From Stephanodiscus triporus (lineage: Eukaryota; Bacillariophyta; Thalassiosirophyceae; Thalassiosirales; Thalassiosiraceae), in contig JALLAZ010000947.1 of NCBI GenBank assembly GCA_036939755.1, positions 1 to 23,064 on the forward strand: DNA of 23,064 nt. Reading direction: 5' to 3'. Under the pieces are notes generated by a model. The model searched no databases. It was not told the DNA's origin and saw nothing but the letters and a program-made list of their open reading frames with translations. The position numbers and the translations under genes are program-made. This document shows, one piece after another, positions 8,601-17,500 of this stretch (position 1 is its first letter; each line of letters begins with the position of its first letter).

Positions 8601-8937
8601 GAGGATTTCTGGTATGGATCTATGGATTGACCCAACAAGCACAGGATGTCCAGCAAAATACATGAATCACTCATGCGAGCCAAACTGCAATCTTGAACAA
8701 TGGGCCGTTGACGGATTGCCTCGCATGTGTTTTTTTGCTAATGAAGACATCAAGAGTGGTGAGGAGCTAACGTTTGATTACAATTGGGAACTGAAAGCAG
8801 TAAGCGAAGATATGTTCGTAAAAAGTGCAACAAAGTGTAAGTGCGGGAAGCCAAAATGTCGTACATACATTGAAAGGATGAAGATGCAGGGCATGCGGCA
8901 AAGAGGGCAAGGACTTCGTGAGTGCGAGTCACTGTAA
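5692..8937 (+). CDS. Ulp1-type SUMO protease fused to AWS/SET methyltransferase
   Basis: A single 1081-aa ORF, ATG in a CACCACCATGG context. Residues 1-150 are a basic unknown segment. Residues 160-300 hold three 49-residue repeats, then an acidic stretch. Around residues 485-510, DGFEDFHYDYG followed by TIVVNLG resembles the H-x-D half of a 2OG-Fe(II) oxygenase, but no distal His is visible. Residues 690-830 are a C48/Ulp1 peptidase with the full catalytic set: His716 (QGNHFTC), Asp733 (YYDSY), Gln792 and Cys798 (QQDNTKDCG). This family cleaves SUMO or related modifiers. Residues 905-930 are an AWS-like Cys segment (CEKGCKGGMNCPNKRIQ), 940-1035 the SET domain (GNGLFAMEDVKKGDYIIEY; NHSCEPN at 992-998; FDYNW from 1028), and 1049-1056 the post-SET CxCx4C. 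The AWS-SET-post-SET order and VDG/NHSCEPN signature fit the SET2/NSD/ASH1 class, many of which methylate H3K36. Both catalytic centres look intact. The joint architecture is unusual. Direct repeats bracket the gene. Confidence 0.92.
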   Translation: MDEMDDYYRNKISLCPKYIEWTGLPDNSEMFYCKTTYHKPDDETKLLAHIRRTIVTNDRAAQKRKKPKSEPLTYDELLEKVRNNNVYKEFMKLEPGEMKFYDCRNYENGNAADKIRLMKRISNRMNCNKRRSSGVDVKIRKSGTVVADSIGVDVEIETKDAAVALLSLNNPGGGDGTSPLNNVVIEGRGAEAEEADGRRDDINFEGGGDAVVALLSLDNPRGGDVTSPLNNIVIEGRGAEAEEADGRRDDIDFEGGRDAVVALLSLDNPRGGDATSPLSNVVIKEGGGTEAEEEDGGNGNNLGWGEEETTLTDGAIDPGGDVGADDRSTEEEDEIGLIFELEGKETKVCLRDLGSYVKFSKECRHKGYKSGTVNTYLSAQLFSAPMGKRSTVQNNVAKFEEGTLNEDNLSVLKSISEAVQRSWKDKYMKKKFNAPKTFQSRKLNQEKTRKINQQYIDDLDLVEVRELIEIFETIYPDIRVTEVWFLKKKDMGDGFEDFHYDYGSSMGGFNAVSSTIVVNLGVFSDASERTGEEDDEEAGNANEEDEDDESQVEESSGAMGEQCDGYQVSPSLRKPGLPKEVEGVEERRRDFQEALMRDITPEEELLIHQSINQDLKLPWGISSQNLSKLQEGSINMDIIQVYLTRFLSQQDEKLCEKDPTRLKSVFYPYFLHNYYDVSTDKYIYRNVRHYSKRNKVPGGDIFKTKYIFIPIHQGNHFTCAVIYMQDKRIMYYDSYLNTDRTRALCSHKKEKQEKILQALLQYLKDEHINKHSVELPDQHLWALHSFCQAPQQDNTKDCGIFVCLYCELILHDLDLTLITQDKIKQGKWRKKMILSILSIKDDISNDDNDENTDEVELLSSSDINRSVQQLKFPVKAKQIVSNSKWGKNLVTTTDCTGNLNTLVECEKGCKGGMNCPNKRIQTGLWKKVETKETQGSGNGLFAMEDVKKGDYIIEYVGRIVYKEQDNVYGMRISGMDLWIDPTSTGCPAKYMNHSCEPNCNLEQWAVDGLPRMCFFANEDIKSGEELTFDYNWELKAVSEDMFVKSATKCKCGKPKCRTYIERMKMQGMRQRGQGLRECESL
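6169..6600 (+). repeat. Three 147-bp tandem repeats inside Ulp1-SET
   Basis: Copies begin at 6169, 6316 and 6463 (each starting GACGCCG.TGTGGCG); the last is partly diverged. The period is exactly 147 bp, or 49 codons, so the frame is kept. Each unit encodes ALLSL.NP..GD..SPL, then an acidic Glu/Ala segment and DGRRDDI. High similarity between copies points to recent expansion. The repeats also leave a long open frame on the opposite strand, which I regard as a shadow. Confidence 0.9.
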
Positions 8938-8956
8938 AAGATATGTGTGAAAGTCC

Positions 8957-9208
8957 ACAGTGACAGCATTGTCACCTTGTGTTGGGCATGGCACAGAATG
9001 ATTAAGAATTTGTCAGCAGCAGTCCTCACAAGTAGGAGTTAGTAGTAGTGTTTAGAGTTTATTTACTGCACATCGTGCCACATTTTCTATTTTCTGAAAC
9101 TCTAATTTTAGCTCCTGAGTTCAAATCAACTCTTACTACACGCTATCAGAGCACCTTAATTCAATCAAATCCTAAATGTTGACAGAGCGTCTTACTTCAA
9201 TTGTGAGT
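8957..9208 (+). repeat. 129-bp direct repeat, right copy, with flanking repeat words
   Basis: 9080-9208 is the partner of 4973-5101. The stretch before it (8957-9079) has a TGACAGCATTGTCACCTTGT hairpin-like word and TGTTGGGCATGGCACAGA, matching the order of words left of the left copy but more decayed. It begins about 20 bp after the Ulp1-SET stop, so it would lie in the 3' UTR. 9209-9394 shows nothing further. Confidence 0.85.
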
Positions 9209-9394
9209 AAGAAACCAACTAAAGAACTAAGGGTACCATTTTAAAGAAGCCGTCCAATAACAAAAGGAATGCATCTTGTGTTAAAATAAGAATGCCGCAT
9301 GTCCAACAAGTCGTGTGGCGCTTTATAACGTATAATCCCTAATTATCATATCTATTTCAAAATCTGATCCAATACTGGCAACGTGTTGTTGGCG

Positions 9395-10896
9395 TTATAC
9401 AAGGCTTCCTGCATTAAACTGATAATCACCAAGCATCCTATCTGAAGGAGGACTTGCATACGCAATTTTTGTTAAATGATATGTCAGTCCTCCGGAGTCA
9501 ACCTGCTGAGGTTTATCCCATTTGCTCCCAGTTGGCGGCTGTACAACACCTGAATCGGCAATAGTGCCGCGTTTGATCCATCCTGAAATGTTAAACCCAT
9601 CATACTCATTACCCAATGCAAGCATTTCCATTACTTTTGTACTAAGATTGCCCATGTGCTTCTGATTTCCTGTTATAGTAGCTGCGACCGCACCCTTTGG
9701 TATGCGCTTCATAAACAGTTGCGTCAAAGATTTGCTTGTGTGATTGTGGACACAAAATTGTAGGTTGTTCTTTGTATCAGAAACTTTTAGAGACAAAACC
9801 AAACAGACCTTACCCTCCCTGTCAAGAACATTGTAGCATGGACATCTATCTGCTGTCACTGAATTTTGGTACATGTTGAGACCATCACACATTGCTCCAC
9901 CACAATTTATATTGGTCACTTGCATGTTCAACAATGTGATATCCACGCCTCTAAGAATGAAACCATGTTGACTCTTGGATTGCGGGACAGGTGGTATTTC
10001 GTATAAATTACTTTCAGCATGCAAAACAGACTTGATAGATTGGGCAGTGAAGATTAACGGTAGTGTCAAATTGGCCATCCACTTTTGTACAATTGCTGGA
10101 TTTTCTACTGTAAACAATGCTCCAGGAGCTAACGGTATATGTGATTGGATTTTGATTGCAGCGATAATAACCAAGAGACGCAAATGTAATTCTTACCAAA
10201 TGTAGATGTGTCTCTCTGGTCTAGACAGGAAGAAAATATTTCAGCATTTTGCTTTTTCCCTAGGAGGAAGACGCACACATTCATTCCCTTCCTTGCATGT
10301 AAATCCATGGCAAATAACATCCTTTCAAAAGTAGCATGTGAAGTTTTGCCACTGCGGTTCGTGTATTCAACTTTACTGTCTTGCTTTGCAAGGACGTAGT
10401 ATAGTACTTGGAAAAGAATTACTTTATTCACCACACATACATCTTCTGTTGACTGAAGTTGAGCGAGATTAATGTACGACCAGTTCACGTTGTAACGTTC
10501 TCTTGAACCATCATTGATAAAGAGTTCACTCGGACGCGGCCCTTCACGGCGGGTGAACCCAGGGCTGTTACTGGAAGACTCTGAGCCAGAGTCATCAGTG
10601 TTAACACTTGTGTTTTTATGGACGACTTCATTGTTGTCGGTAATGGAGGCAGTATTGTTATCATCGAAACTCTCGCCGATGTTGCTTTCATTTTGTTCAA
10701 ATGATGGCTGCGTTACATATTGTACAATTTTCATTCTTTTAGAGTCCTCGGGGAGATAGCCGATGTTGGGTTTGCGTTTTCCATCTTCTCTTGAAGAATC
10801 TTCTCTTGGAAAGTTGCTCTTCTCAACAGTTGGTTCGGTGCTGGTGCTTGTGGGGGATACTGTGGAGGGCGAGTTTTCATTGGATAATTCTGCCAT
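9395..10896 (-). CDS. Spliced 477-aa protein with disordered N-terminus, unknown function
   Basis: Exons are 10896-10197 and 10128-9395. The 68-nt intron (GTAAGAAT ... CGTTAG) is phase 1 and its removal turns two overlapping frames into one (DTSTF-APGALFTVE). Residues 1-140 are Ser/Thr/Glu/Asn-rich and probably disordered. The rest appears globular, starting at NVNWSYINLAQLQSTED. A Cys cluster (NCGGAMCDG, then DRCPCYN) could bind zinc, and a conserved-looking segment (KGAVAATITGNQKHMGNLST) follows. I do not recognise the family. The disordered-then-globular layout and single small intron resemble the 597-aa gene, and the setting beside a Rep/helicase makes an element-encoded accessory role possible. 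It is divergent from the 292-aa gene. Confidence 0.65.
10129..10196 (-). other. Intron of the 477-aa gene (68 nt)
   Basis: Donor GTAAGAAT at 10196 downwards; acceptor ending CGTTAG at 10129. Exon lengths of 700 and 734 nt leave one and two bases, which join to a GCT codon. Confidence 0.75.
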
Positions 10897-11148
10897 GTTG
10901 CAATATTTATGTCAAACTCCCACTAGCTAGCCCACTAGCTAGCTGGAGCTAGGTAGGTGCACATGTTTCAGGATAAGAAAGCGTCAGTCATCTTCACAAA
11001 TAAAATCTAACATTATCATGACAGGTCAGTCACCATTCGCAAGTGCAGTTGTAGATCGTAATCAACAGCAACAGTAGCAGGCGTCAATGTAAGGCATCAG
11101 TCACCTTACACATTGAGAAGGCTGATATTATATCCAATATATCAACTG
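10897..11148. promoter_or_regulatory. Divergent promoter region between the 477-aa and 292-aa genes
   Basis: This 252-bp spacer separates two oppositely transcribed genes, so it should hold both promoters. It contains a CTAGCTAG-rich palindromic block (about 10921-10955, CCCACTAGCTAGC repeated) and two GTCAGTCACC/CATCAGTCACCTT words (about 11025 and 11094) of the intergenic repeat family. No TATA box is convincing. Confidence 0.4.
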
Positions 11149-12027
11149 ATGGTGACCATGCTTCGTCAGGAGATTTATACTCATTATTTGTTCCATAAAT
11201 CTAATCAGTACAACTCCGTCATGAGACATTACACCTACACCCCGAAATCCCACATAAGGCCATACATACGCAACACTCTCCTTTTGATCAACGATCAACT
11301 TCCACTGTTGCATTTGCATGTGAACTATCTTTCTCAGCTGCAATTAATCAATAGACGCCGCCTCCACGACTTTGATGTACTTTCTGGAAAACGGCACACA
11401 AGAGGGGCTGGGGCAATTCGCGTTGCCGAAATCGAAGCTGCATATGCCGAAGATAGGATCCGAGCGCACTTAGGTGCCCTCATTGTGGACAACAATGATC
11501 TACTTGCAGAATGGTTTCGCCTCAAAACATATACTGATGGTCATACTCCTCTCATCTGTCCCAATCGCCCCGCTTTACAGATGAATACGATGCCATTTGA
11601 CACGGATGGTGTGTGTACAATTCAGGGTGATGGAATTCCGCACCCAGCAGATATGAGATCGACCATTCAAATCATTGAAAGGATTCTTCTTCCACATGCA
11701 CAGTCTGATGCCCGATGCTGCACCACAACTGATTACAGAAACCACGACGCGGCATACATGTGTGTCAAAGAATTTGTGCGCGAGACAAAGCGCAGTTTGG
11801 ATGATGTCCGAGAGCGTCTATATTATTTGCAGTATGATGAGATCGATCTCTGGCGTTCAGTACAAAACTTTGAATACAATATTGAGGATAGTTCGACCAT
11901 TCTCCGTGAACTGTTTGCCAACACACAGCCAACTCAGCCTTTTTCACAAGTACTAACACCACCTACAAATGGTGTGGCAAACAATGTTCGGAAATCCCCA
12001 AATTATCTCACACGGCAACACCGTTAA
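11149..12027 (+). CDS. 292-aa protein, unknown function
   Basis: The frame is open from 11113 but the first ATG is 11149 (MVTMLRQEIYTHYLFHKSNQ); ATG 11158 is also possible. The N-terminal third is rich in His, Tyr and Leu. The middle (RVAEIEAAYAEDRIRAHLGA, then NNDLLAEWFRLKTY) looks helical. The C-terminal part has a helical stretch (FVRETKRSLDDVRERLYYLQ). There is no membrane segment and no recognised motif. Codon use resembles its neighbours, and the length and composition support a real gene. The word CTACAAATGGTGTGGCA occurs near its 3' end (about 11966) and again about 90 bp later, a small local duplication across the stop. Confidence 0.55.
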   Translation: MVTMLRQEIYTHYLFHKSNQYNSVMRHYTYTPKSHIRPYIRNTLLLINDQLPLLHLHVNYLSQLQLINRRRLHDFDVLSGKRHTRGAGAIRVAEIEAAYAEDRIRAHLGALIVDNNDLLAEWFRLKTYTDGHTPLICPNRPALQMNTMPFDTDGVCTIQGDGIPHPADMRSTIQIIERILLPHAQSDARCCTTTDYRNHDAAYMCVKEFVRETKRSLDDVRERLYYLQYDEIDLWRSVQNFEYNIEDSSTILRELFANTQPTQPFSQVLTPPTNGVANNVRKSPNYLTRQHR

Positions 12028-12532
12028 TCACAGTGAGCAAGTATTTACAACTACAAATGGTGTGGCATGCTAGTTCTGTTGTGAAATACTTCACGGGGAA
12101 TCAGATACGTCAATTGAAGAGTTCCCTGCGTTTAAAAAGAAACGAGAGGTGCATTTTAAGTAGATATTGCTGTTGGATCCTATATCAATTAGTGGGGAAA
12201 GATGGAAGTTGAGAAGAGGGGGTGAGGTATGCTGAAACCACACAGGCAAAAAATGATGGAGGTTGAGAAAGGGATCAGTTGTTAGTACGTAAGCACATGT
12301 TGATAGGTAACCATCATACAACATACATACATATTTTTTGAATAAAATAGTAAAAGTAAGTACGATAGACAGAGAATGTTTTGTCTCAAAACATCACACA
12401 ACAAAAAAAGAGAAGATGACAGGTTCCTTCTAGATTTTTACATGTCTTCAGCACACTCACAGTTATTAACATAACACCAGAATATTCCTGTTCACCTCTA
12501 CCTCAAACTCAAACCGCAAGCTACCAGATTTC
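12028..12532 (+). promoter_or_regulatory. Upstream region of the 597-aa gene with shared module
   Basis: No gene is supported here. GGGGAAAGATGGAAGTTGAG (about 12194) and GATGGAGGTTGAGAAAGGGA (about 12254) match the triplicated module before Ulp1-SET, again followed by TACGTA and CATACATACAT. AGAAGATGACAGGTTCCTTC (about 12412) matches the AGAAGATGACAGGGTCTTTC word at about 4630. Two start-proximal regions in the window therefore share several blocks. Confidence 0.55.
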
Positions 12533-14409
12533 ATGTGTGCTGACACAGCCAACCAAGAAGAAGAAGAAAAAGACCCCTCTGATGGTCTATCGGACTATGA
12601 TCTTGATAGATATTATTCACTATCTGAATTAAGCACAGGAAAGAGTTACACCAGTAGCTTTTCCCCAATCACCAACACCACCGGCGGTGCATATAATCAG
12701 AATAACCAAGAGGAGCTACTAGAACTCAGCATAACCTACAACAAAGGAGATAGTTCCACCAGCTTATCCCCAATAAATACCAACACCACGCCATCAAATC
12801 AATTCAAACTTATCACTCCCATGCAAAAACACACCAGATCAAAGTCAGCTGCAGGTAATTCATCTCCACTATTTCCGTACGACGATTCAATAATAAATAA
12901 ATCAAAGTCGGCTGCAGGCGGCGCATATAATCCTGTGCAGCAATACTGCCGGGCGAGCAGCACCATCCAATCACAGTCTACAGAAACACACTCTTCGATT
13001 TCCATCGAAAGCCCGGGAGGATTTAGTGGATTTCTTTCTACTATGGTGCAAAATGAAGGGGCGTACAACACTGTGGACTTGGACTGTCCGGAGGAATCAC
13101 ACGAGAATACTGGTGGCGCCAAACCTGACAAAGACGGGCAAGACGGACAAGATTATAAGAAGCAGCGCTCTGCTGAACCCTATTCCATGTCAAGAGGAGA
13201 AAAAAGAAAAATTAGAGCGGTCAAAAACCAACAAAAGAGCCGTTTGTTTTTATCAGAGAGGAGCAATCTTTATGAGTTCAGCCAATCCAACAGAATCTTA
13301 CTTGTGATTCCATCATATCAAAGTGTTAATGAAGAATCTAGTACTGTACACACATTGAATCTTTCAATTGAGGATGTTGTCGATGCAGAAATATTGAGAG
13401 TGTATGAAGACATTGTAAAGGATTATCCTGATTTGATCATTGAGTCAGGAAAGACGGAAACTACAACAAGCTACAAACTTCACGAGTTGGTCCCATTCTC
13501 CATCGGATTATGTAGGGAGATGGTGGTCAGAGATAATAGTAATAAAGAATCATTGGGGGTTAGAAGTGCAGTACTAAGGGATGGCAGTCTGCACAAAGTG
13601 TTTGCGAATTGCATACGCATTGTTAAAAAGGAGTACGTCAACAACATTTCTCAATTTATTATTGTTCGATCATTTCTCTTCTGATTTTGTATTTGTATCA
13701 CTTATCACGCTTCAGGAGCTTTGAAAATAAATTACTGAACCAAGTAAACGACCTCGTAACATATTGCAAGGATCATTGTATCAAGAACATTATCATTGGT
13801 GGAAAAGTAAGTGATCCAGGAAGATTAGGATATCTCACGTGCAATAGGATCCAAATCTATCCCCCCCCAAGTGCCATACAAGATACTATGGTGGCAATCA
13901 ACTGTCACCGTAGGGATTTCAGTGTTGATCCTTCATCATCAGACACAGCAACATGCAGATACATAGCCACAGTTAAGGCTCTTACAAAGATGAAAGATCA
14001 GGAAGACATGAAAAGGGGAGTACACATCACAGGCACCATTACGATGGACGAAACACATTATCATTCTAAATGTATTCATCTTGAAACCACCCTTGTGAAT
14101 GAAAAAATTATGGGATTTGATTGCCCTATTCTGGATATCAGTGATAGCAAAATGGGCAGAGTGGGGTTGGCAATTTTAGTGGACATGGAGACAACAATGG
14201 TGGGCAATAGAATTAAAAAGCTCGTAAGGAAAAATATGAAATATTGGGGGCAGCCATCAATTTATGCTTGGCCGATTGTACACAGCGGATTGAAGATAAT
14301 TGATGGTGTTGGTTTGCTCATTCTCAATGACCTTGCAAAAAGTGTGTACAACTTCATCACAACTGTACAATCAGAAGGAAATGGAACGGGGTCTGCAAAT
14401 AGATCTTAA
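12533..14409 (+). CDS. Spliced 597-aa protein with disordered N-terminus, unknown function
   Basis: Exons are 12533-13632 and 13716-14409. An 83-nt intron (GTACGT ... CGCTTCAG) sits between two frames and its removal gives a clean join (IRIVKKE-SFENKLLNQ). Residues 1-220 are low-complexity, with acidic, Ser/Asn-rich and Lys-rich parts and short repeats (GGAYN or EGAYN three times, SKSAAG twice), so probably disordered. The remainder is predicted globular: SSTVHTLNLSIEDVVDAEIL, then KNIIIGGKVSDPGRLGYLTC, then VHITGTITMDETHYHSKCIH. I recognise no family. The segment NCHRRDFSVDP is encoded by 33 bp identical to the start of the Rep/helicase gene. The two genes converge, with stops 97 bp apart. 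The shared word and neighbourhood suggest an element-linked role, but no activity can be assigned. Confidence 0.65.
13633..13715 (+). other. Intron of the 597-aa gene (83 nt)
   Basis: Donor GTACGT, acceptor CGCTTCAG, phase 2. Without splicing the upstream frame stops at TGA 13682-13684. With it the frame continues 230 codons. Confidence 0.75.
13899..13931 (+). repeat. 33-bp exact repeat, copy in the 597-aa gene
   Basis: These 33 bases are identical to the reverse complement of 22126-22158. Similarity ends abruptly on both sides. Both copies are sense-strand, same-frame codons for NCHRRDFSVDP. Confidence 0.95.
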
Positions 14410-14506
14410 TTTATAACATTTGCGCAAATGATGGAGTCTAGTGTGTTCATTTGTTTTTGCATGTCCTTCTTGTTGAATATATTTCAATTGAAAATGGAGA
14501 TTCCCA
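14410..14506. other. Short spacer between convergent genes
   Basis: The stops of the 597-aa gene (+) and the Rep/helicase gene (-) face each other across 97 bp, so the two 3' ends must lie here or overlap. A 14-bp palindrome (CATTTGCGCAAATG, 14417-14430) is present but is within chance expectation. No clear AATAAA was seen on either strand. Confidence 0.4.
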
Positions 14507-17500
14507 TCATGGTATTACTGATGATCTATCGATGGTTATCACAAAACGGATGAACATTTCCTCATAAAGTTGATCCTCATTATATTCCACCACAATACGA
14601 CGTCCTTGTTCAATTCTGTCCATCACATCATTTCGTCCATGGCTGGATTCTTGCATGATGGCACGGTTGTAAATCTTCCACCTTTTCTCTATCCCTTCAC
14701 GTTCTACACGGTTCATATGTCCCATACCACAAATATATGCCGCCACAGCGTAAGGTCTATATTGCGGATCAGCGGTGCCCACAGCTCCCCAACCCTTGTT
14801 ATGTTGATATAACCGTTGACTTATATTCTCCGTTTGTCCAACATATGTTCTTGAGCAGTCCTTCACTGACACCAGCATATATACAAAACCAGTGGAGTCC
14901 GACGGCAATGATATATCACTTATCCTGTATGGATACACGTTCGGAAAACTTATTACTGTGTCCACATCACGAATGGAACCACCATTGCCATTCACAGACA
15001 ACCTATCCAGCAGCTGGTCTATGTATGCAGTCCATTGTGTTCCAATGGTGATTAGGTTCCAAATTTTATCAACTGCAAACTTTGTCTCGCCAACGATTAT
15101 TGTGTCAGATGCAATGCGTGTACGACTAAGCATGACAACAATTTGTTCTTTTGCCCACGGGCAGCATGCCTCGGACATCTCAATTGCACATTGTCCATCG
15201 ATGGTATTGCCTGTTTGTTTGTTAATTGTCCCCGAGCCAATATGCCTCATAGCATACTGTTTTCGATAACCCATAACTCCTTGCAATGTAACATTTCTCT
15301 CTGGAGCACAGTTAACAATGACGCGTTTCCATCCAACTTGTAGCAGATGTTCAGTATCGATAGGGCCATTTCTTGTATTGAGATGTGTAATTCCACTTGG
15401 TGCAGCAAGCATCTCGATTGGGTGTTTTCCGATAATTGTTGCCATAGTTGGAAGATCTGACATAACAAGTAGTTGTGACTGCCCATACCCAACTCCATTA
15501 ACGGTGGCCTCATACTGTGCCCAACGAAACATAATTAATTTGTGCGGTTCTTTGACCTTACTATTGATACGATGTATCAATTTCAAAGATGTTGCTCGCT
15601 TCATTTCTGCTCTTGATCCAACAGGTTTTTGATAGTCTTCTGAAATACTCATTCGGTAAGGAGTACCATTGATGTCAAATTGATGCTGGCAGCTATGAAC
15701 ATATTCGATAGAAGCTTCCTGTGCAGGTTTGCATTTAGCATACATCCGTTGCACATCCGGTGCAACTTCGTCCCAGGTTCTCATAAATGTCAGACAAGTC
15801 CGTAGCAGATGTTTAAACCTTGCCTCTATCACCCCATTTCCTATCAGTAGGGACGGCTTCATGCGTGATATATTCTGTAATTCACAAAACAAAGCATCTC
15901 CTTGTGCTCTCACAGAAGTGTATAAGCCCACGATAACAAAGTCAGTGAGGATATGAGATGACAGGAATAGCGGTAGTCCTTTGATAGGACCAAACTGAGC
16001 TGGATCAACTGTTGAAATAAACAAGACACCTCCAAACGGAATGTTAGAGTTGCGAACTTTGCGTAATAGAATATCCAGTGTCTTCACCTGTTCGGCAGAC
16101 GCTTGCCCAAATTCATCAAAAAGTAATACATCGATTGTTAGTAAAGTGTGTAAATAACACAGTTGACTTTTTCTGTTCAACTTGTCCACTGCAAGCTCTG
16201 CCATGCGAGATACATTTGCATTCTTCTTTGTTGAGAGACCAAACAGTCTATGCATATGTTTGCCTCCCAAATTGGTCGCTCGCACACCCATGATCGATGT
16301 TGGAACCAGCCTAAGCCCTTTGGAAATTGCGTACAAATTAAGATACTGTGCCACATAAGACTTGCCACTTCCAGGAACGCCATGTATTAAAAGGTTCTTT
16401 GTTTGTGTTGCAGCACGTGGTCCCAACTGCTGCAGATATTTGTCAATTGAACGAATGCCAATTTCGACTGCAAGTTTCTGTTCCATGTAAGACTGATCAC
16501 TTTGTCCCTCAAACTGAACATATGCATCAAATGGTGACACAAGCCACGTTGTGGGTGCTTCTCTACTACATCCTCTGATTGCCTCTCGAGAAGGAACAAA
16601 TTCGCACGAAGGAAGGGTGGAATAAATTGATCGAAGTTGATTTTCCTTCCTGACATCCCAGGATGCTTGCAGAACAACATCTTTGTTACATAACAACTCG
16701 GTCAACAAGCACGGAGGCAGTTCTGTCACTGGAATATCATTGCTAATCAAAACACCATCAAAAAGATTTTTTGCAGCAACTAGGTATCCATCGATACGTC
16801 GCATTGATGCTGGCTGGCTTGGCAATATATCATTTATCACATGTAACATCAACTTGTTTGAATACATCTGGAGAGAAAGTCTGTCTGTCTCGATTCCAAT
16901 TAACTTTGCAACGATTAAGCTTTCGCGCAACGACGACGTCCTTATCAAGTCGAGTTCCGTCTCAAAGCTTCCGCACACCAACATGACATGGAGAATAAAT
17001 GCAACTGCACTCTGTGGAGTCAAACTTGAGTAGATAGGTATGGGAAGATCTTTTCGCCCATCTTCGAAAACAAAGATACTGTCTCTGTCTCCGTCATTCA
17101 TTATGAATGCTAAAATCAACACTCTCAATACATCAGAGTGCACGTGGACAATAGACAAAGTATCAATTGAATCCAAATATGCCTTCACCTCATCGAATGC
17201 TTCACGACGTAATCGTATTCTACGCCCAAGACAGTCAATCCAACAACATATACGTATCTCTGCAGAGAGAAGGTTTTCCATAATGGTCACTGGCAATGGT
17301 GCTGCATCAATATGGAACCATCGAAAATAGTTTCCAAGGGTTGAGAATAATTCTAGGAGTTCAACTGGACGCAAGCCAAATTGTGTTACCATGTCATACC
17401 CAATTGTCTTTGCGCCATTGTTACGATACAGTAGACGTTGACTTGAAGTCAATTGACGTTCTTCTGGAAAATTCTTCCTTCGACGAACAAGTTCTGAAGT

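Noticed and set aside
4973..9208. LTR retrotransposon interpretation of the 129-bp direct repeats
   Set aside because: There are no TG..CA ends, no primer-binding site or polypurine tract in the right place, and no gag or pol between the copies.
11113..11148. TTG-initiated extension of the 292-aa gene
   Set aside because: Eukaryotic initiation at TTG is unlikely. ATG 11149 is the first in-frame ATG, and an upstream exon cannot be defined.
14417..14430. Perfect 14-bp palindrome between the convergent genes as a regulatory site
   Set aside because: About one such palindrome is expected by chance in a window of this size, and no second copy was seen.
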